From Nitrospira sp. CR1.2 (GTDB lineage: Bacteria > Nitrospirota > Nitrospiria > Nitrospirales > Nitrospiraceae), in NCBI GenBank assembly GCA_014055495.1, contig WIAG01000033.1, positions 1 through 40,012 on the forward strand: a DNA stretch of 40,012 nucleotides, in the 5' to 3' direction. Shown in pieces: positions 1 through 7,262 of the stretch (positions within the stretch are counted from its first letter, which is position 1; the number at the start of each line of letters is the position of its first letter). The notes below the pieces were generated by a model. The model made no database searches, was not told the DNA's origin, and worked only from the letters and a program-made list of their open reading frames with translations. The position numbers and the translations under genes were made by a program.

Positions 1-215
1 GGGCACAACCAAAGCAGACACCTTCACCCTCAGTCAGTCAATCATGTGGAAGCCTGTGCCTGCAAGTGCGTAATAATTCTGATCGCCTCCAGTGTGACCG
101 GGGCATACGGCATACCTGCCCGCCCTCATATCACGGGTGTCATGTGGTCGCATCGGAGATTGCGAGGAGGTGAGGAGTCGTCAGGGTACGGCTGGGAAGG
201 ATCATGAGGTGTGTA

Positions 216-305
216 TGGCGGAGGGGGCGAGATTTGAACTCGCGGATAGGTTACCCCATCTCCGGTTTTCAAGACCGGCACGTTCGGCCGCTCCGTCACC
301 CCTCC
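216..305 (-). tRNA. tRNA-Ser (anticodon UGA)
   Basis: Read on the minus strand, this 90-nt segment folds as a class II tRNA. The acceptor stem GGAGGGG pairs with CCCCTCC, followed by discriminator G and an encoded CCA at 216-218. The anticodon loop is CTTGAAA inside a CCGGT/ACCGG stem, giving UGA, which reads UCA and other UCN serine codons. There is an extra arm of the length usual for tRNA-Ser, and a T arm with GTTCAAATC. It lies 21 nt downstream of the serS stop codon on the same strand, so the synthetase and its substrate may share a transcript. Confidence 0.96.
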
Positions 306-326
306 ACACCTGGCCAAAAACTCTTT

Positions 327-1616
327 TTACACGGATCGTTCTATCTTCTGCAGTCCTCCCATATAGGGCTGCAAGGCAGCTGGGATGGCGACTGAGCCGT
401 CGGGTTGTTGGTAGTTTTCGAGAATCGCGACCAGCGTTCTTCCGACTGCCAATCCGGATCCGTTTAACGTATGAACGAACTCAGGCTTCGAATCTTTTTT
501 CCCCGCCTTCGCCCGGCAACGGATGTTTGCGCGGCGCGCCTGGAACGCCTCAAAGTTACTACAGGACGAAATCTCGCGAAAGGTGTGCTGCGAGGGCAAC
601 CACACTTCAATATCGTACGTCTTGGCCGCGGAGAACCCCATGTCGCCGGTGCACAGCGTGATGACGCGATAGTGTAGTCCCAATCCCTGCAAGATGGCCT
701 CGGCATGGGAGGTCAGTCGTTCCAGTTCTTCGTACGACTGCTCAGGTTTTGCGAAGGCGACCAACTCGACTTTGTTGAATTGATGCAGGCGAATGAGGCC
801 CCGCGTGTCTTTACCGTACGAGCCGGCCTCACGCCGGAAGCAAGGCGTATAGGCGGTGTAGCGAATGGGCAGCGCCTCCTCCGACAACATTTCCTCTCGA
901 TGCAAGTTTGTCACGGGTACTTCTGCGGTGGGGATCAGGAAGAGTTCCTCATCGCGCATCTGAAACAGGTCTTCCTCGAATTTCGGCAACTGCCCGGTCC
1001 CCGTCATGGCCGCGCGATTGACGAGGAGGGGAGGCAACACCTCACGATATCCGTGCTGGCTGGTATGCCGGTCGAGCATGTAGTTGATGAGCGCGCGTTC
1101 GAGTCTCGCCCCCAGGCCGGTCAGCACGGCAAAGCGGGCTTTCGCCATACGCACGGCGCGATCGAAGTCCAAAATTCCAAGCGCCTCTCCGAGATCCCAG
1201 TGAGACTGGGCCGGAGCGGAGAGTGTGGGGGGCGAGCCCCATCGACGCACTTCTACATTCTGGTCGGCATCCTGCCCGGCCGGCACGGACTCGTGAGGGA
1301 GGTTGGGGATGCGCAGTGCGATGTGGGAGAGCTGTTCTTCGATGAGCCGGAGCTGCTCTTCCTGCCCTCTGATGGTGTCACCGAGCGCTTTCATCGCGGC
1401 CATGGCCGATTCAGCAGGCTGTTTGTCACGTTTCAGTCGCGCGACCTCGTCGGACCCCTTTTTCAGTTGGTGCCGAAGATTTTCCACCTCGATGGTTCGG
1501 GCGCGACGGTCTTCGGTCAATGTTCGAAGGTCCTCCCACGCGACATCTTTGCCGCGCGGTCCGAGCCGCTCTCGAAGTCCGTCCAGATTGTCTCGCAAGA
1601 TGCGAAGGTCGTACAT
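327..1616 (-). CDS. serS: Seryl-tRNA synthetase
   Basis: Class II aminoacyl-tRNA synthetase that charges tRNA-Ser (and tRNA-Sec where present) with serine in the cytoplasm. The protein of 429 residues has the N-terminal long antiparallel coiled-coil arm (about residues 30-110, rich in Lys/Glu/Arg/Leu) that grips the long extra arm of tRNA-Ser. The class II catalytic core follows, with motif 2 region [21 protein letters not shown] and the C-terminal motif 3 region [12 protein letters not shown]. The length is normal for bacterial SerRS. A start 12 codons upstream is open, but the ATG at 1616 begins the family-typical MYDLR and has an AGGGA ribosome site at 1624-1628. The neighbouring tRNA-Ser is on the same strand directly downstream. 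The radical SAM gene is divergent upstream. Confidence 0.97.
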   Translation of the reverse strand: MYDLRILRDNLDGLRERLGPRGKDVAWEDLRTLTEDRRARTIEVENLRHQLKKGSDEVARLKRDKQPAESAMAAMKALGDTIRGQEEQLRLIEEQLSHIALRIPNLPHESVPAGQDADQNVEVRRWGSPPTLSAPAQSHWDLGEALGILDFDRAVRMAKARFAVLTGLGARLERALINYMLDRHTSQHGYREVLPPLLVNRAAMTGTGQLPKFEEDLFQMRDEELFLIPTAEVPVTNLHREEMLSEEALPIRYTAYTPCFRREAGSYGKDTRGLIRLHQFNKVELVAFAKPEQSYEELERLTSHAEAILQGLGLHYRVITLCTGDMGFSAAKTYDIEVWLPSQHTFREISSCSNFEAFQARRANIRCRAKAGKKDSKPEFVHTLNGSGLAVGRTLVAILENYQQPDGSVAIPAALQPYMGGLQKIERSV

Positions 1617-1623
1617 ACACGTT

Positions 1624-1628
1624 TCCCT
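1624..1628 (-). promoter_or_regulatory. Ribosome binding site of serS
   Basis: On the minus strand the sequence AGGGA lies 7 nt before the ATG at 1616. It favours this ATG over the upstream in-frame start at 1652, which has no comparable site. Confidence 0.6.
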
Positions 1629-1743
1629 GTGAAGCGGCGAGAAATCTAACATCGCAAGTTCCCGTAGTCAATGAACGGCGGGGTGCGGCATGCGGCGCCG
1701 CCGCGACGGTGCGCGATTGACAACGCGCGATGCGCGCGGCACC

Positions 1744-2775
1744 ATGGTCGGCATGAAGGTCGTTTCCAATCCACCCAATCGGTTTGAGTCGATAGAGCGT
1801 GAAGGGCTTGAACCTGCCGCACGCGCACGCGTACAGCTGTTTGAACACGATACGCAGCAGATTCTCAGTCGCAATGAGAGCCCGGACCTGCCGTTTCGAT
1901 GGAGCGTGAATCCCTATCGAGGCTGTTTCCATGCCTGCGCCTATTGTTATGCCCGCCCGTCGCATGAATATTGGGGGTTCGGGGCGGGCACCGACTTCGA
2001 ATCGAAAATCGTAGTGAAACGACGCGCGGCGGATCTGCTCCGTCAGGCGTTCGACAGGCCTTCCTGGCACGGCGAGTTGGTGGTGTTTTCCGGGAATACG
2101 GATTGTTATCAGCCGGTCGAGTCCACGCTGGGTCTCACTCGTGCCTGCCTCGAAGTCTGTGCGGACTATCAGAATCCTGTAGGCATCATCACGAAAGGGG
2201 CCTTGCTGGTTCGAGATCTTGATCTATTCCAGCGCTTGCGCGACCGGGCGTGGATTCGCGTCTACTTCAGCATTGCCTTTGCCGATGATGACATGGCGCG
2301 TGTGGTGGAGCCACAGGCGCCCAGTGTCACTGCGCGGTTTGAGGCCATGAAACTGCTGTCCGAGGCCGGTATTCCCACGGGAATTTCGGTGGCGCCGATC
2401 ATTCCCGGGCTGAACGAGGAGGCGATTCCAGAATTACTATCCCGTGCCAAGGCCGCGGGGGCGACGACTGCGACTTGGAGTGTGCTGCGACTACCTGGAA
2501 ACGTCGAACCAGTGTTTCTTGAACGGATGCGGGACGCGTTTCCAGATCGGATCTCAAAGATTATCCACCGCATTCAAGAGGTGCGTGGCGGGGCGATGAG
2601 CGATGCGGGGTTTTTCCATCGCCTGCAAGGGACCGGCACGTATTGGCATTGCATGGAACAGTTGTTTGAACTCAGCCGGCGACGTGCTGGGTTTATGCCG
2701 GACCACAAGTCGGTGCCACAGACCTTTCGCCGCCCGGAGGCGCAACGATCTCTATTCGATGGGGAGGGAGCGTGA
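1744..2775 (+). CDS. Radical SAM protein, PA0069/Rv2578c-like
   Basis: Radical SAM enzyme of a conserved but functionally unassigned family. The 4Fe-4S cluster motif CFHACAYC (CxxxCxxC, about residues 61-68) sits in the family context NPYRGCFHACAYCYAR. The N-terminal stretch SNPPNRFE also matches this family, whose members usually begin RGxxSNPxxRFE. The middle part has the (beta/alpha) barrel features expected, such as FSGNTDCYQPVE and TKGALLVRDLDL. The start is uncertain: the frame is open from an ATG at 1690, with ATGs at 1744 and 1753; none has a good ribosome site. 1744 keeps the family N-terminus without the Arg-rich leader. Its TGA overlaps the GTG start of the rhodanese gene by 4 nt, so the two are probably translationally coupled. 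Confidence 0.88.
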   Translation: MVGMKVVSNPPNRFESIEREGLEPAARARVQLFEHDTQQILSRNESPDLPFRWSVNPYRGCFHACAYCYARPSHEYWGFGAGTDFESKIVVKRRAADLLRQAFDRPSWHGELVVFSGNTDCYQPVESTLGLTRACLEVCADYQNPVGIITKGALLVRDLDLFQRLRDRAWIRVYFSIAFADDDMARVVEPQAPSVTARFEAMKLLSEAGIPTGISVAPIIPGLNEEAIPELLSRAKAAGATTATWSVLRLPGNVEPVFLERMRDAFPDRISKIIHRIQEVRGGAMSDAGFFHRLQGTGTYWHCMEQLFELSRRRAGFMPDHKSVPQTFRRPEAQRSLFDGEGA

Positions 2776-3152
2776 CGCACAATCCGGGCTTTCTACAACG
2801 TGTGGCCGCGGCGCGCGCGCAGGTTCGCGAATGTACCGTGTCGGAGGTAAAAGCGAGGCTCGATCGGGCCGAAGCGTTTCACTTCGTCGATGTTCGAGAG
2901 GATCGCGAATTTGCGGAGGACCACGCCGCGGGAGCCATACACATCGGAAAGGGTGTCATCGAGCGGGACATCGAGACCATTCTTCCCGACAAAACGCAGC
3001 CGATCGTGCTGTATTGCGGAGGTGGGTATCGTTCGGTGCTGGCGGCAGAGAGTCTGGGGTACATGGGGTATACCGACGTCGTCTCCATGGACGGAGGGAT
3101 CAAGGCTTGGCGCGCCGCCGGGTATCCTATCGAAACGGATGCGTCGCGGTAG
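2772..3152 (+). CDS. Single-domain rhodanese-like sulfurtransferase
   Basis: Small protein of 126 residues covering one rhodanese domain. It carries the CDC25-type active loop CGGGYRS with catalytic Cys82, the N-terminal FVDVREDREF motif, and the C-terminal MDGGIKAWRAAGYP motif. Such proteins carry a persulfide on the cysteine and move sulfur to thiophilic acceptors; the partner here is unknown. It starts with GTG overlapping the radical SAM stop codon (GTGA), behind a purine-rich GGGGAGGGA stretch. The DUF362 gene begins 3 nt after its stop. The layout suggests one three-gene operon, and a sulfur-handling role next to an iron-sulfur enzyme is plausible but unproven. Confidence 0.92.
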   Translation: MTHNPGFLQRVAAARAQVRECTVSEVKARLDRAEAFHFVDVREDREFAEDHAAGAIHIGKGVIERDIETILPDKTQPIVLYCGGGYRSVLAAESLGYMGYTDVVSMDGGIKAWRAAGYPIETDASR

Positions 3153-3155
3153 TCC

Positions 3156-4226
3156 ATGCCCTTCTCCAGACGAGAATTCTTCAACAATGCGGGTTTCGGT
3201 CTCCTGCTCCTTCCGGCGCTGCTCCGGTCGCCGCGGACGATTCTGGGCCATCTGTTGTTCGAGCCCGATGGCCCCTTGGTCGCTCCGAAACCCATTCCCG
3301 CAAATCCATTCACCCGAAACGGCCGGCCCTTGGTGGCCATTGTGCATGGCAAGGACCCGGGGCGAATGCTGCTGCGTGCCATGGACTTACTTGGAGGATT
3401 CGATCGCTTGAACGTGCAGGGAAAACGGGTCTTGCTGAAGCCGAACGTCCTGAACGATCAGCCGCCGCCTTCGACGACCAATCCACAGGTGGTCGCGGCT
3501 ATGGCGACGATGACCAAGGCGGGCGGGGCGGCGGAGGTGCTGGTCGCCGACGGCTCCGGGATCATACGGCTTCCGACGTCCGCCAATATGACGGCGACGG
3601 GGATGCGGGCCGCTGCGGAGTCGGTCGGGGCCAAGGTGCTGGCGCTCGAGGATGAGCCGTGGGTCCGCATCGAACCGGCGGAGGCGCAGGCGCTCAAGAC
3701 GTTCTATTATTCTCGCCCGGTGTATGACGCAGATCTTGTCATTAACATGCCGGTCATTAAGACGCATCGCTTCGCGGAATTCTCCTGCAGCTTAAAGAAC
3801 TTTGTGGGAGCGGTTCATCCCAGGAATCGTCCCTCCGTGACCTTCTGGACCGGCGATTGGCACGAACGGATTGCCGAGATCAATCTCGCCGTCCATCCCA
3901 CACTGACCGTGGCGGACGGCACCACGACCATGATTGCGGGAGGCCCGACATCCGGAACGCCCTCGAAGACGGATGTGCTGATTTGCAGCGGGGATCGGGT
4001 GGCAGTCGACTTGACCGTCATTGCGCTGCTCCGATCGTTCGGCACCTGGCCGAAGCTGCAGGGGAAGCGCATCGGCGAACAACGTCAAATCACACGCGCT
4101 GCGGAACTTGGACTTGGGGTGGGGGCTGGACGGGAGTTCGAGTTGATCAGCGATGCGGTAGACGGGCCTCCACCAGCCTTCACGCAGCTGGTGGAGCATA
4201 TTCGCCGCGAGTTGCTCGCGGACTAG
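3156..4226 (+). CDS. DUF362 domain protein with twin-arginine signal
   Basis: Protein of 356 residues whose body matches the DUF362 family. Recognisable stretches are VLLKPNVLNDQPP, the central VINMPVIKTHRFAEFSCSLKNFVG and a later VADGTTTMIAGGPTSGTP. The N-terminus reads SRREFFNNAGFGLLLLPALL, a twin-arginine consensus followed by a hydrophobic stretch, so export by Tat in folded form, perhaps with a cofactor, is likely. Many DUF362 proteins have an attached 4Fe-4S ferredoxin domain. None is visible here, and only scattered cysteines occur. The molecular function of the family is not settled. It is the third gene of the radical SAM-rhodanese run and converges on the OmpH-like gene with only 3 nt between the stop codons. 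Confidence 0.88.
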   Translation: MPFSRREFFNNAGFGLLLLPALLRSPRTILGHLLFEPDGPLVAPKPIPANPFTRNGRPLVAIVHGKDPGRMLLRAMDLLGGFDRLNVQGKRVLLKPNVLNDQPPPSTTNPQVVAAMATMTKAGGAAEVLVADGSGIIRLPTSANMTATGMRAAAESVGAKVLALEDEPWVRIEPAEAQALKTFYYSRPVYDADLVINMPVIKTHRFAEFSCSLKNFVGAVHPRNRPSVTFWTGDWHERIAEINLAVHPTLTVADGTTTMIAGGPTSGTPSKTDVLICSGDRVAVDLTVIALLRSFGTWPKLQGKRIGEQRQITRAAELGLGVGAGREFELISDAVDGPPPAFTQLVEHIRRELLAD

Positions 4227-4229
4227 CCG

Positions 4230-4787
4230 TTATTTGTTGGTGCGGTCGAATTCCTTGATCACTTGGTCGGTGAGGTCGATCGTATCCTTGTTGAAGATCA
4301 CGATCTTCACCGTCTGCTCGCTCCCCTTGTCCAGCACGAGCTGGTATCCGCCCTTGTCGGCGACGGCTTGGGTGGCGACGGCTATCTTCTTCATGTAGTC
4401 GTCGACGAGTTCTTTCTGCTTGCCCTGAAGTTCCTGATTAAATTCCTGGGCACGCTTCTGATAGTCCTGAATCTTGCTGCGGAACGTCGCTTCTTTTTCT
4501 TTCTTTTCCGCATCGGTGAACTTCGACGCCTGCTCTTTGAGTTGTTTTTCGGTGTTGCGCAACTCTTCTTCATCGCGAGACAACAGCTTTTGGCGTGTCG
4601 CCACATATTCCCGCAATCCGTCCAAGGCTCGCTTGCCGGCCTTGCTCTTCTCCAGGACCACTTGGGGATCGATCACCCCCATCTTGAATTCCGCTGCCGG
4701 ACTCGTTGAGAACAAGCCGAGGGTCGCTGCGATCAGCATCCCGGCCATCATCGCGGACCGGCCTGGTCCTTGCCACGTCACACCCAT
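4230..4787 (-). CDS. OmpH/Skp-family periplasmic chaperone
   Basis: Protein of 185 residues with an N-terminal signal peptide (hydrophobic MMAGMLIAATLGLFSTSPAA, then mature AEFKMGVID). A long Lys/Glu/Gln-rich coiled coil follows over about residues 60-130, and a C-terminal beta segment VDKGGYQLVLDKG. This is the architecture of Skp/OmpH, a trimeric periplasmic holdase that carries unfolded outer-membrane proteins to the BAM machinery. Start at the ATG at 4787, because AAAGGAG lies 7 nt upstream and the signal peptide then starts close to the N-terminus; the frame is open further upstream. The usual partners bamA and lpxD are not adjacent, so it may be a dispersed paralogue. Confidence 0.9.
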   Translation of the reverse strand: MGVTWQGPGRSAMMAGMLIAATLGLFSTSPAAEFKMGVIDPQVVLEKSKAGKRALDGLREYVATRQKLLSRDEEELRNTEKQLKEQASKFTDAEKKEKEATFRSKIQDYQKRAQEFNQELQGKQKELVDDYMKKIAVATQAVADKGGYQLVLDKGSEQTVKIVIFNKDTIDLTDQVIKEFDRTNK

Positions 4788-4794
4788 CTGGGGA

Positions 4795-4801
4795 CTCCTT
4801 T
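4795..4801 (-). promoter_or_regulatory. Ribosome binding site of the OmpH-like gene
   Basis: AAAGGAG on the minus strand, 7 nt before the ATG at 4787. It decides the start and removes 25 residues from the longest open frame. Confidence 0.75.
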
Positions 4802-4980
4802 CGCCGAGAAAAAGTCTTGCTCCAAACCTCCGGAGAATAGCCGTACGCCGGGAACGTGTCAAGAAGGCCGGGAGGCAGGGAAGCTGTGGTTTGACAGGCC
4901 GGAGCCCGGCGACTATAAGCCAGGGATGAGAGCATCCTCGAGGAGGCTTGCCCGTGATGTGCTGGCCACCGCCGGATGAG

Positions 4981-4987
4981 AAAGGAG
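4981..4987 (+). promoter_or_regulatory. Ribosome binding site of the cysteine-rich gene
   Basis: AAAGGAG sits 6 nt before the ATG at 4994, so that ATG is preferred to the in-frame ATG at 4976, which lies upstream of this site. Confidence 0.75.
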
Positions 4988-4993
4988 TGTCGA

Positions 4994-5395
4994 ATGTCCA
5001 CTGGTCACGACACAGCCCACCGACTGTTCGTCAAGGCGATTCAACACGAAGGCATCAGCTGCGGGCGTGACGGGTGTCCGGGGCCGGTTGAGGTCATCGA
5101 CCAGTCCCAGACGCGCGATCGAATCAAGACGTTCGACCTACACTGTGAGTCCTGCGGTTGGCGCGGTCATGTAACCGGACGGGAGCAACTCACGCCTGAA
5201 TGGGACAACGCCGCGCTGGAATTAATGGCAGACGAGCATGTGCTGCATCAGCAGCCGGTCTGTCCGTTCGATGACACGCCGGTGGTGTTTATTTCCATGC
5301 CGAATCCGCGCCGCAAAGCCAAGTATCGCGTGGCCTGTTTTTATTGCGGACGACAGACGGAAATGGATTGGCCGCCGCCGGAGAGCAAACGATAA
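4994..5395 (+). CDS. Cysteine-rich zinc-ribbon-like hypothetical protein
   Basis: I do not recognise this 133-residue protein as a named family. It has four cysteine clusters, CGRDGC near residue 20, CESCGW near 50, an isolated CPFDD near 85, and CFYCGR near 115. The two CxxC pairs look like knuckles of a zinc ribbon. There is no signal peptide or membrane segment, so it is probably cytosolic. The start at 4994 is supported by a strong AAAGGAG site. It is transcribed away from the OmpH-like gene, and the 206-bp divergent gap presumably holds both promoters. Downstream is the inverted-repeat element at 5470-5650. A role in nucleic-acid or protein binding through zinc is only a guess. Confidence 0.75.
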   Translation: MSTGHDTAHRLFVKAIQHEGISCGRDGCPGPVEVIDQSQTRDRIKTFDLHCESCGWRGHVTGREQLTPEWDNAALELMADEHVLHQQPVCPFDDTPVVFISMPNPRRKAKYRVACFYCGRQTEMDWPPPESKR

Positions 5396-5469
5396 GGTCG
5401 GGGAGACGGTAACGGCGGGCGTCCTGCAGTTGGCGTGGATAGGAGGCGCCCTACGGAACGGTGCGTGGG

Positions 5470-5650
5470 CTAGCCCGGATTATTCATGAATGCCTGTGCG
5501 AGGCGTGTGAGACCGAAGCCTGCCGGGGCTTCTCGCACGTGAGGCCGACGCAGGCGTACTGGCAGTCCGTCGAGGAGGCCGAATGAGAAAAGCCCCGCCG
5601 GGCGAGAGGATCGGACGACGGAGCGGGCGGTCATGAATAGTCCGGGCTAG
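5470..5650. repeat. MITE-like element with 20-bp terminal inverted repeats
   Basis: The left arm, 5470-5489, begins ctagcccgga and ends attcatga. The right arm, 5631-5650, is its reverse complement with one mismatch in 20. Between them, two GC-rich segments around 5518-5540 (gccggggcttctcgcacgtga) and 5583-5602 (tgagaaaagccccgccggg) form a further imperfect inverted pair, so the 181-bp unit could fold into a long cruciform or RNA hairpin. No ORF of note lies inside. The right arm contains the stop codon (5647-5649) of the HD-GYP gene. The form fits a small non-autonomous mobile element or a REP/BIME-like unit, possibly acting as a bidirectional terminator between convergent genes. No copy number can be judged from one window. 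Confidence 0.7.
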
Positions 5651-7245
5651 ACGAAGTAGCGTGCGGTGTCGAAATGATGTTCGGCGTGATCGACCAGTTG
5701 CAGAATCGTGTGTAGGTACTGCCCCTGCTCATCCTGATGCGTCAGGTCCAATTCCGGACCGTCCTCGACGGCCACGCCGACTTCATTCGTGATCACCCGT
5801 ACCAATGGGCGTTCGGCGTTGGCTGTGTCTTGTGCCGGTTTTATCACGACGGCCAAGGATCCTGAGTTCAGTCGCACCACACTCCCGATCGGGATGATTC
5901 CCACGCAATTGACGAACAGTTTGAGCAACACCGGGTCGAAGGCCTGTCCACTCTTCCCGAACATGAACTTGAGCACGTTCGCCGGGGACATCGGCTCGCG
6001 GCGATAGACGCGAGACGACGTCATGGCGTCGTAACAATCCGCAATCGTGATAATGCGGCTGGCCACTGTTTGCGACCAGGGCACACGGAGTTTGGGGTAG
6101 CCCGAAAAATCGTAGTTCATATGGTGTTCGAACGAAGCGGCGGCCATGCGGGCCGGCACGTTGTTGATGCCGCGGGCCTTCACGAGGGTGAAGACGCCTT
6201 CGATGGGGTGCGATCGCATGATGGCCCACTCGTCCTGAGTGAACTCCCCGGGCTTGTTGAGGACATCCAGGGAAATGGCGCATTTCCCCACGTCATGAAA
6301 AAGCGCCGACAGGCCCAGGTCTGCCAGGTCGACCTTCGGGTAGCCGGCCCGATTGCCGAGGGCCATCGCCAACAGCGAGACGTTCACGGAATGGTTGTGC
6401 GTGTATTGGTCGTGGCAACGAAGATTCGTGAGCCCGAGCAGCGTGGATTCGTCCTGCATCAACAATTCGACGATGTTCTGAATCGCCCGCTTGGCCTGTT
6501 TGAAACTGACGGTGCCGCCGGCGCGTGTATTCCTGTTCAAATCACCCAGCGCCGACGCCGCTTTGGCATAGCCCCCCTTGGCGAGGGCCCTGCGCTTGTC
6601 CTTCAAGCTCGCTGCATCCGAAACCGTTGTCCCAAGGCCTGCCTTCACGCCTCCGGCGGCTCCCTCGGGCTCCGCCAGATGTTGCAACTGAAGCGTCCTG
6701 GGTTCTTCCAGCTCGATGCCTGTGACGCCGGCGTTCTGCAGTGCTTCCTGCAGATCCGAGAGCGCATGTTTTTCGGGATCAAGGCTGACAAACAGGTAGG
6801 CGAATTCGCGATAGTCCTTCGATTCAGCCGTCGCGGCGAACGAGACTCCCCCGATGTGCCATTTGTTGAGGGCCTCGATGATGCTGGCAAACACGGCCAT
6901 CTGTTGCGAGCTCATCTTCAGATGGCTGTCCCCCAAGAACAGAAAATCGTTCTGCAGCCGGAGCGCCACGGGATGATCCGCCGCCAGAGTCTTCACGAGG
7001 GTCAACATCGAGTCCACCGGCTTGTCGAGGGCTGCATTCGTGCGCCCGTGGATGCGCGAGGTTTTGATCAGGACGTTGAGCTGGGTCACGAGCTGAATGC
7101 CCAACATCGCGAGTTGTTGATCGAGAATGTCGCCGGCCTCGGACCCCTTGGCGATCTTGTTCGCCAGCGACCGCTCATGGGTCAGGATCGGATGCGCCTC
7201 CGCTGCTGCCGAAAGCTCGTTGTTGGGGAATGGAGCGTCGCTCAC
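5647..7245 (-). CDS. HD-GYP domain protein, probable c-di-GMP phosphodiesterase
   Basis: Protein of 532 residues. The N-terminal 230 residues are a helical module without a name I recognise. The C-terminal half is an HD-GYP domain (about residues 275-440) with the expected HNHSVNVS, FHDVGK (about 316), SHPIEG and HH...D.SGYP (about 373-383) metal-ligand stretches. HD-GYP enzymes hydrolyse cyclic di-GMP. The GYP loop is slightly divergent: HHMNYDFSGYP rather than the usual HHExxDGxGYP, so activity is likely but not certain. The GTG start at 7245 has GAGGA 8 nt upstream and follows the HEAT-repeat gene stop by 17 nt. A longer frame to 7470 would overlap that gene heavily and is rejected. The stop lies in the right arm of the inverted-repeat element. 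Confidence 0.9.
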   Translation of the reverse strand: MSDAPFPNNELSAAAEAHPILTHERSLANKIAKGSEAGDILDQQLAMLGIQLVTQLNVLIKTSRIHGRTNAALDKPVDSMLTLVKTLAADHPVALRLQNDFLFLGDSHLKMSSQQMAVFASIIEALNKWHIGGVSFAATAESKDYREFAYLFVSLDPEKHALSDLQEALQNAGVTGIELEEPRTLQLQHLAEPEGAAGGVKAGLGTTVSDAASLKDKRRALAKGGYAKAASALGDLNRNTRAGGTVSFKQAKRAIQNIVELLMQDESTLLGLTNLRCHDQYTHNHSVNVSLLAMALGNRAGYPKVDLADLGLSALFHDVGKCAISLDVLNKPGEFTQDEWAIMRSHPIEGVFTLVKARGINNVPARMAAASFEHHMNYDFSGYPKLRVPWSQTVASRIITIADCYDAMTSSRVYRREPMSPANVLKFMFGKSGQAFDPVLLKLFVNCVGIIPIGSVVRLNSGSLAVVIKPAQDTANAERPLVRVITNEVGVAVEDGPELDLTHQDEQGQYLHTILQLVDHAEHHFDTARYFV

Positions 7246-7253
7246 AGGTGAAA

Positions 7254-7258
7254 TCCTC
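7254..7258 (-). promoter_or_regulatory. Ribosome binding site of the HD-GYP gene
   Basis: GAGGA on the minus strand lies 8 nt before the GTG at 7245, supporting this start over the longer open frame that overlaps the upstream gene. Confidence 0.6.
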
Positions 7259-7262
7259 GTGA

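Noticed and set aside
1-215. Possible gene or partial gene at the left edge
   Set aside because: No frame gives a recognisable protein, and there is no ribosome site or repeat; I see nothing I can support in this stretch.
705-1649. Plus-strand open frame of 314 codons opposite serS
   Set aside because: The minus strand is an unmistakable seryl-tRNA synthetase.
6070-7251. Plus-strand open frame of 393 codons opposite the HD-GYP gene
   Set aside because: No domain signal, while the minus strand encodes a clear HD-GYP domain.
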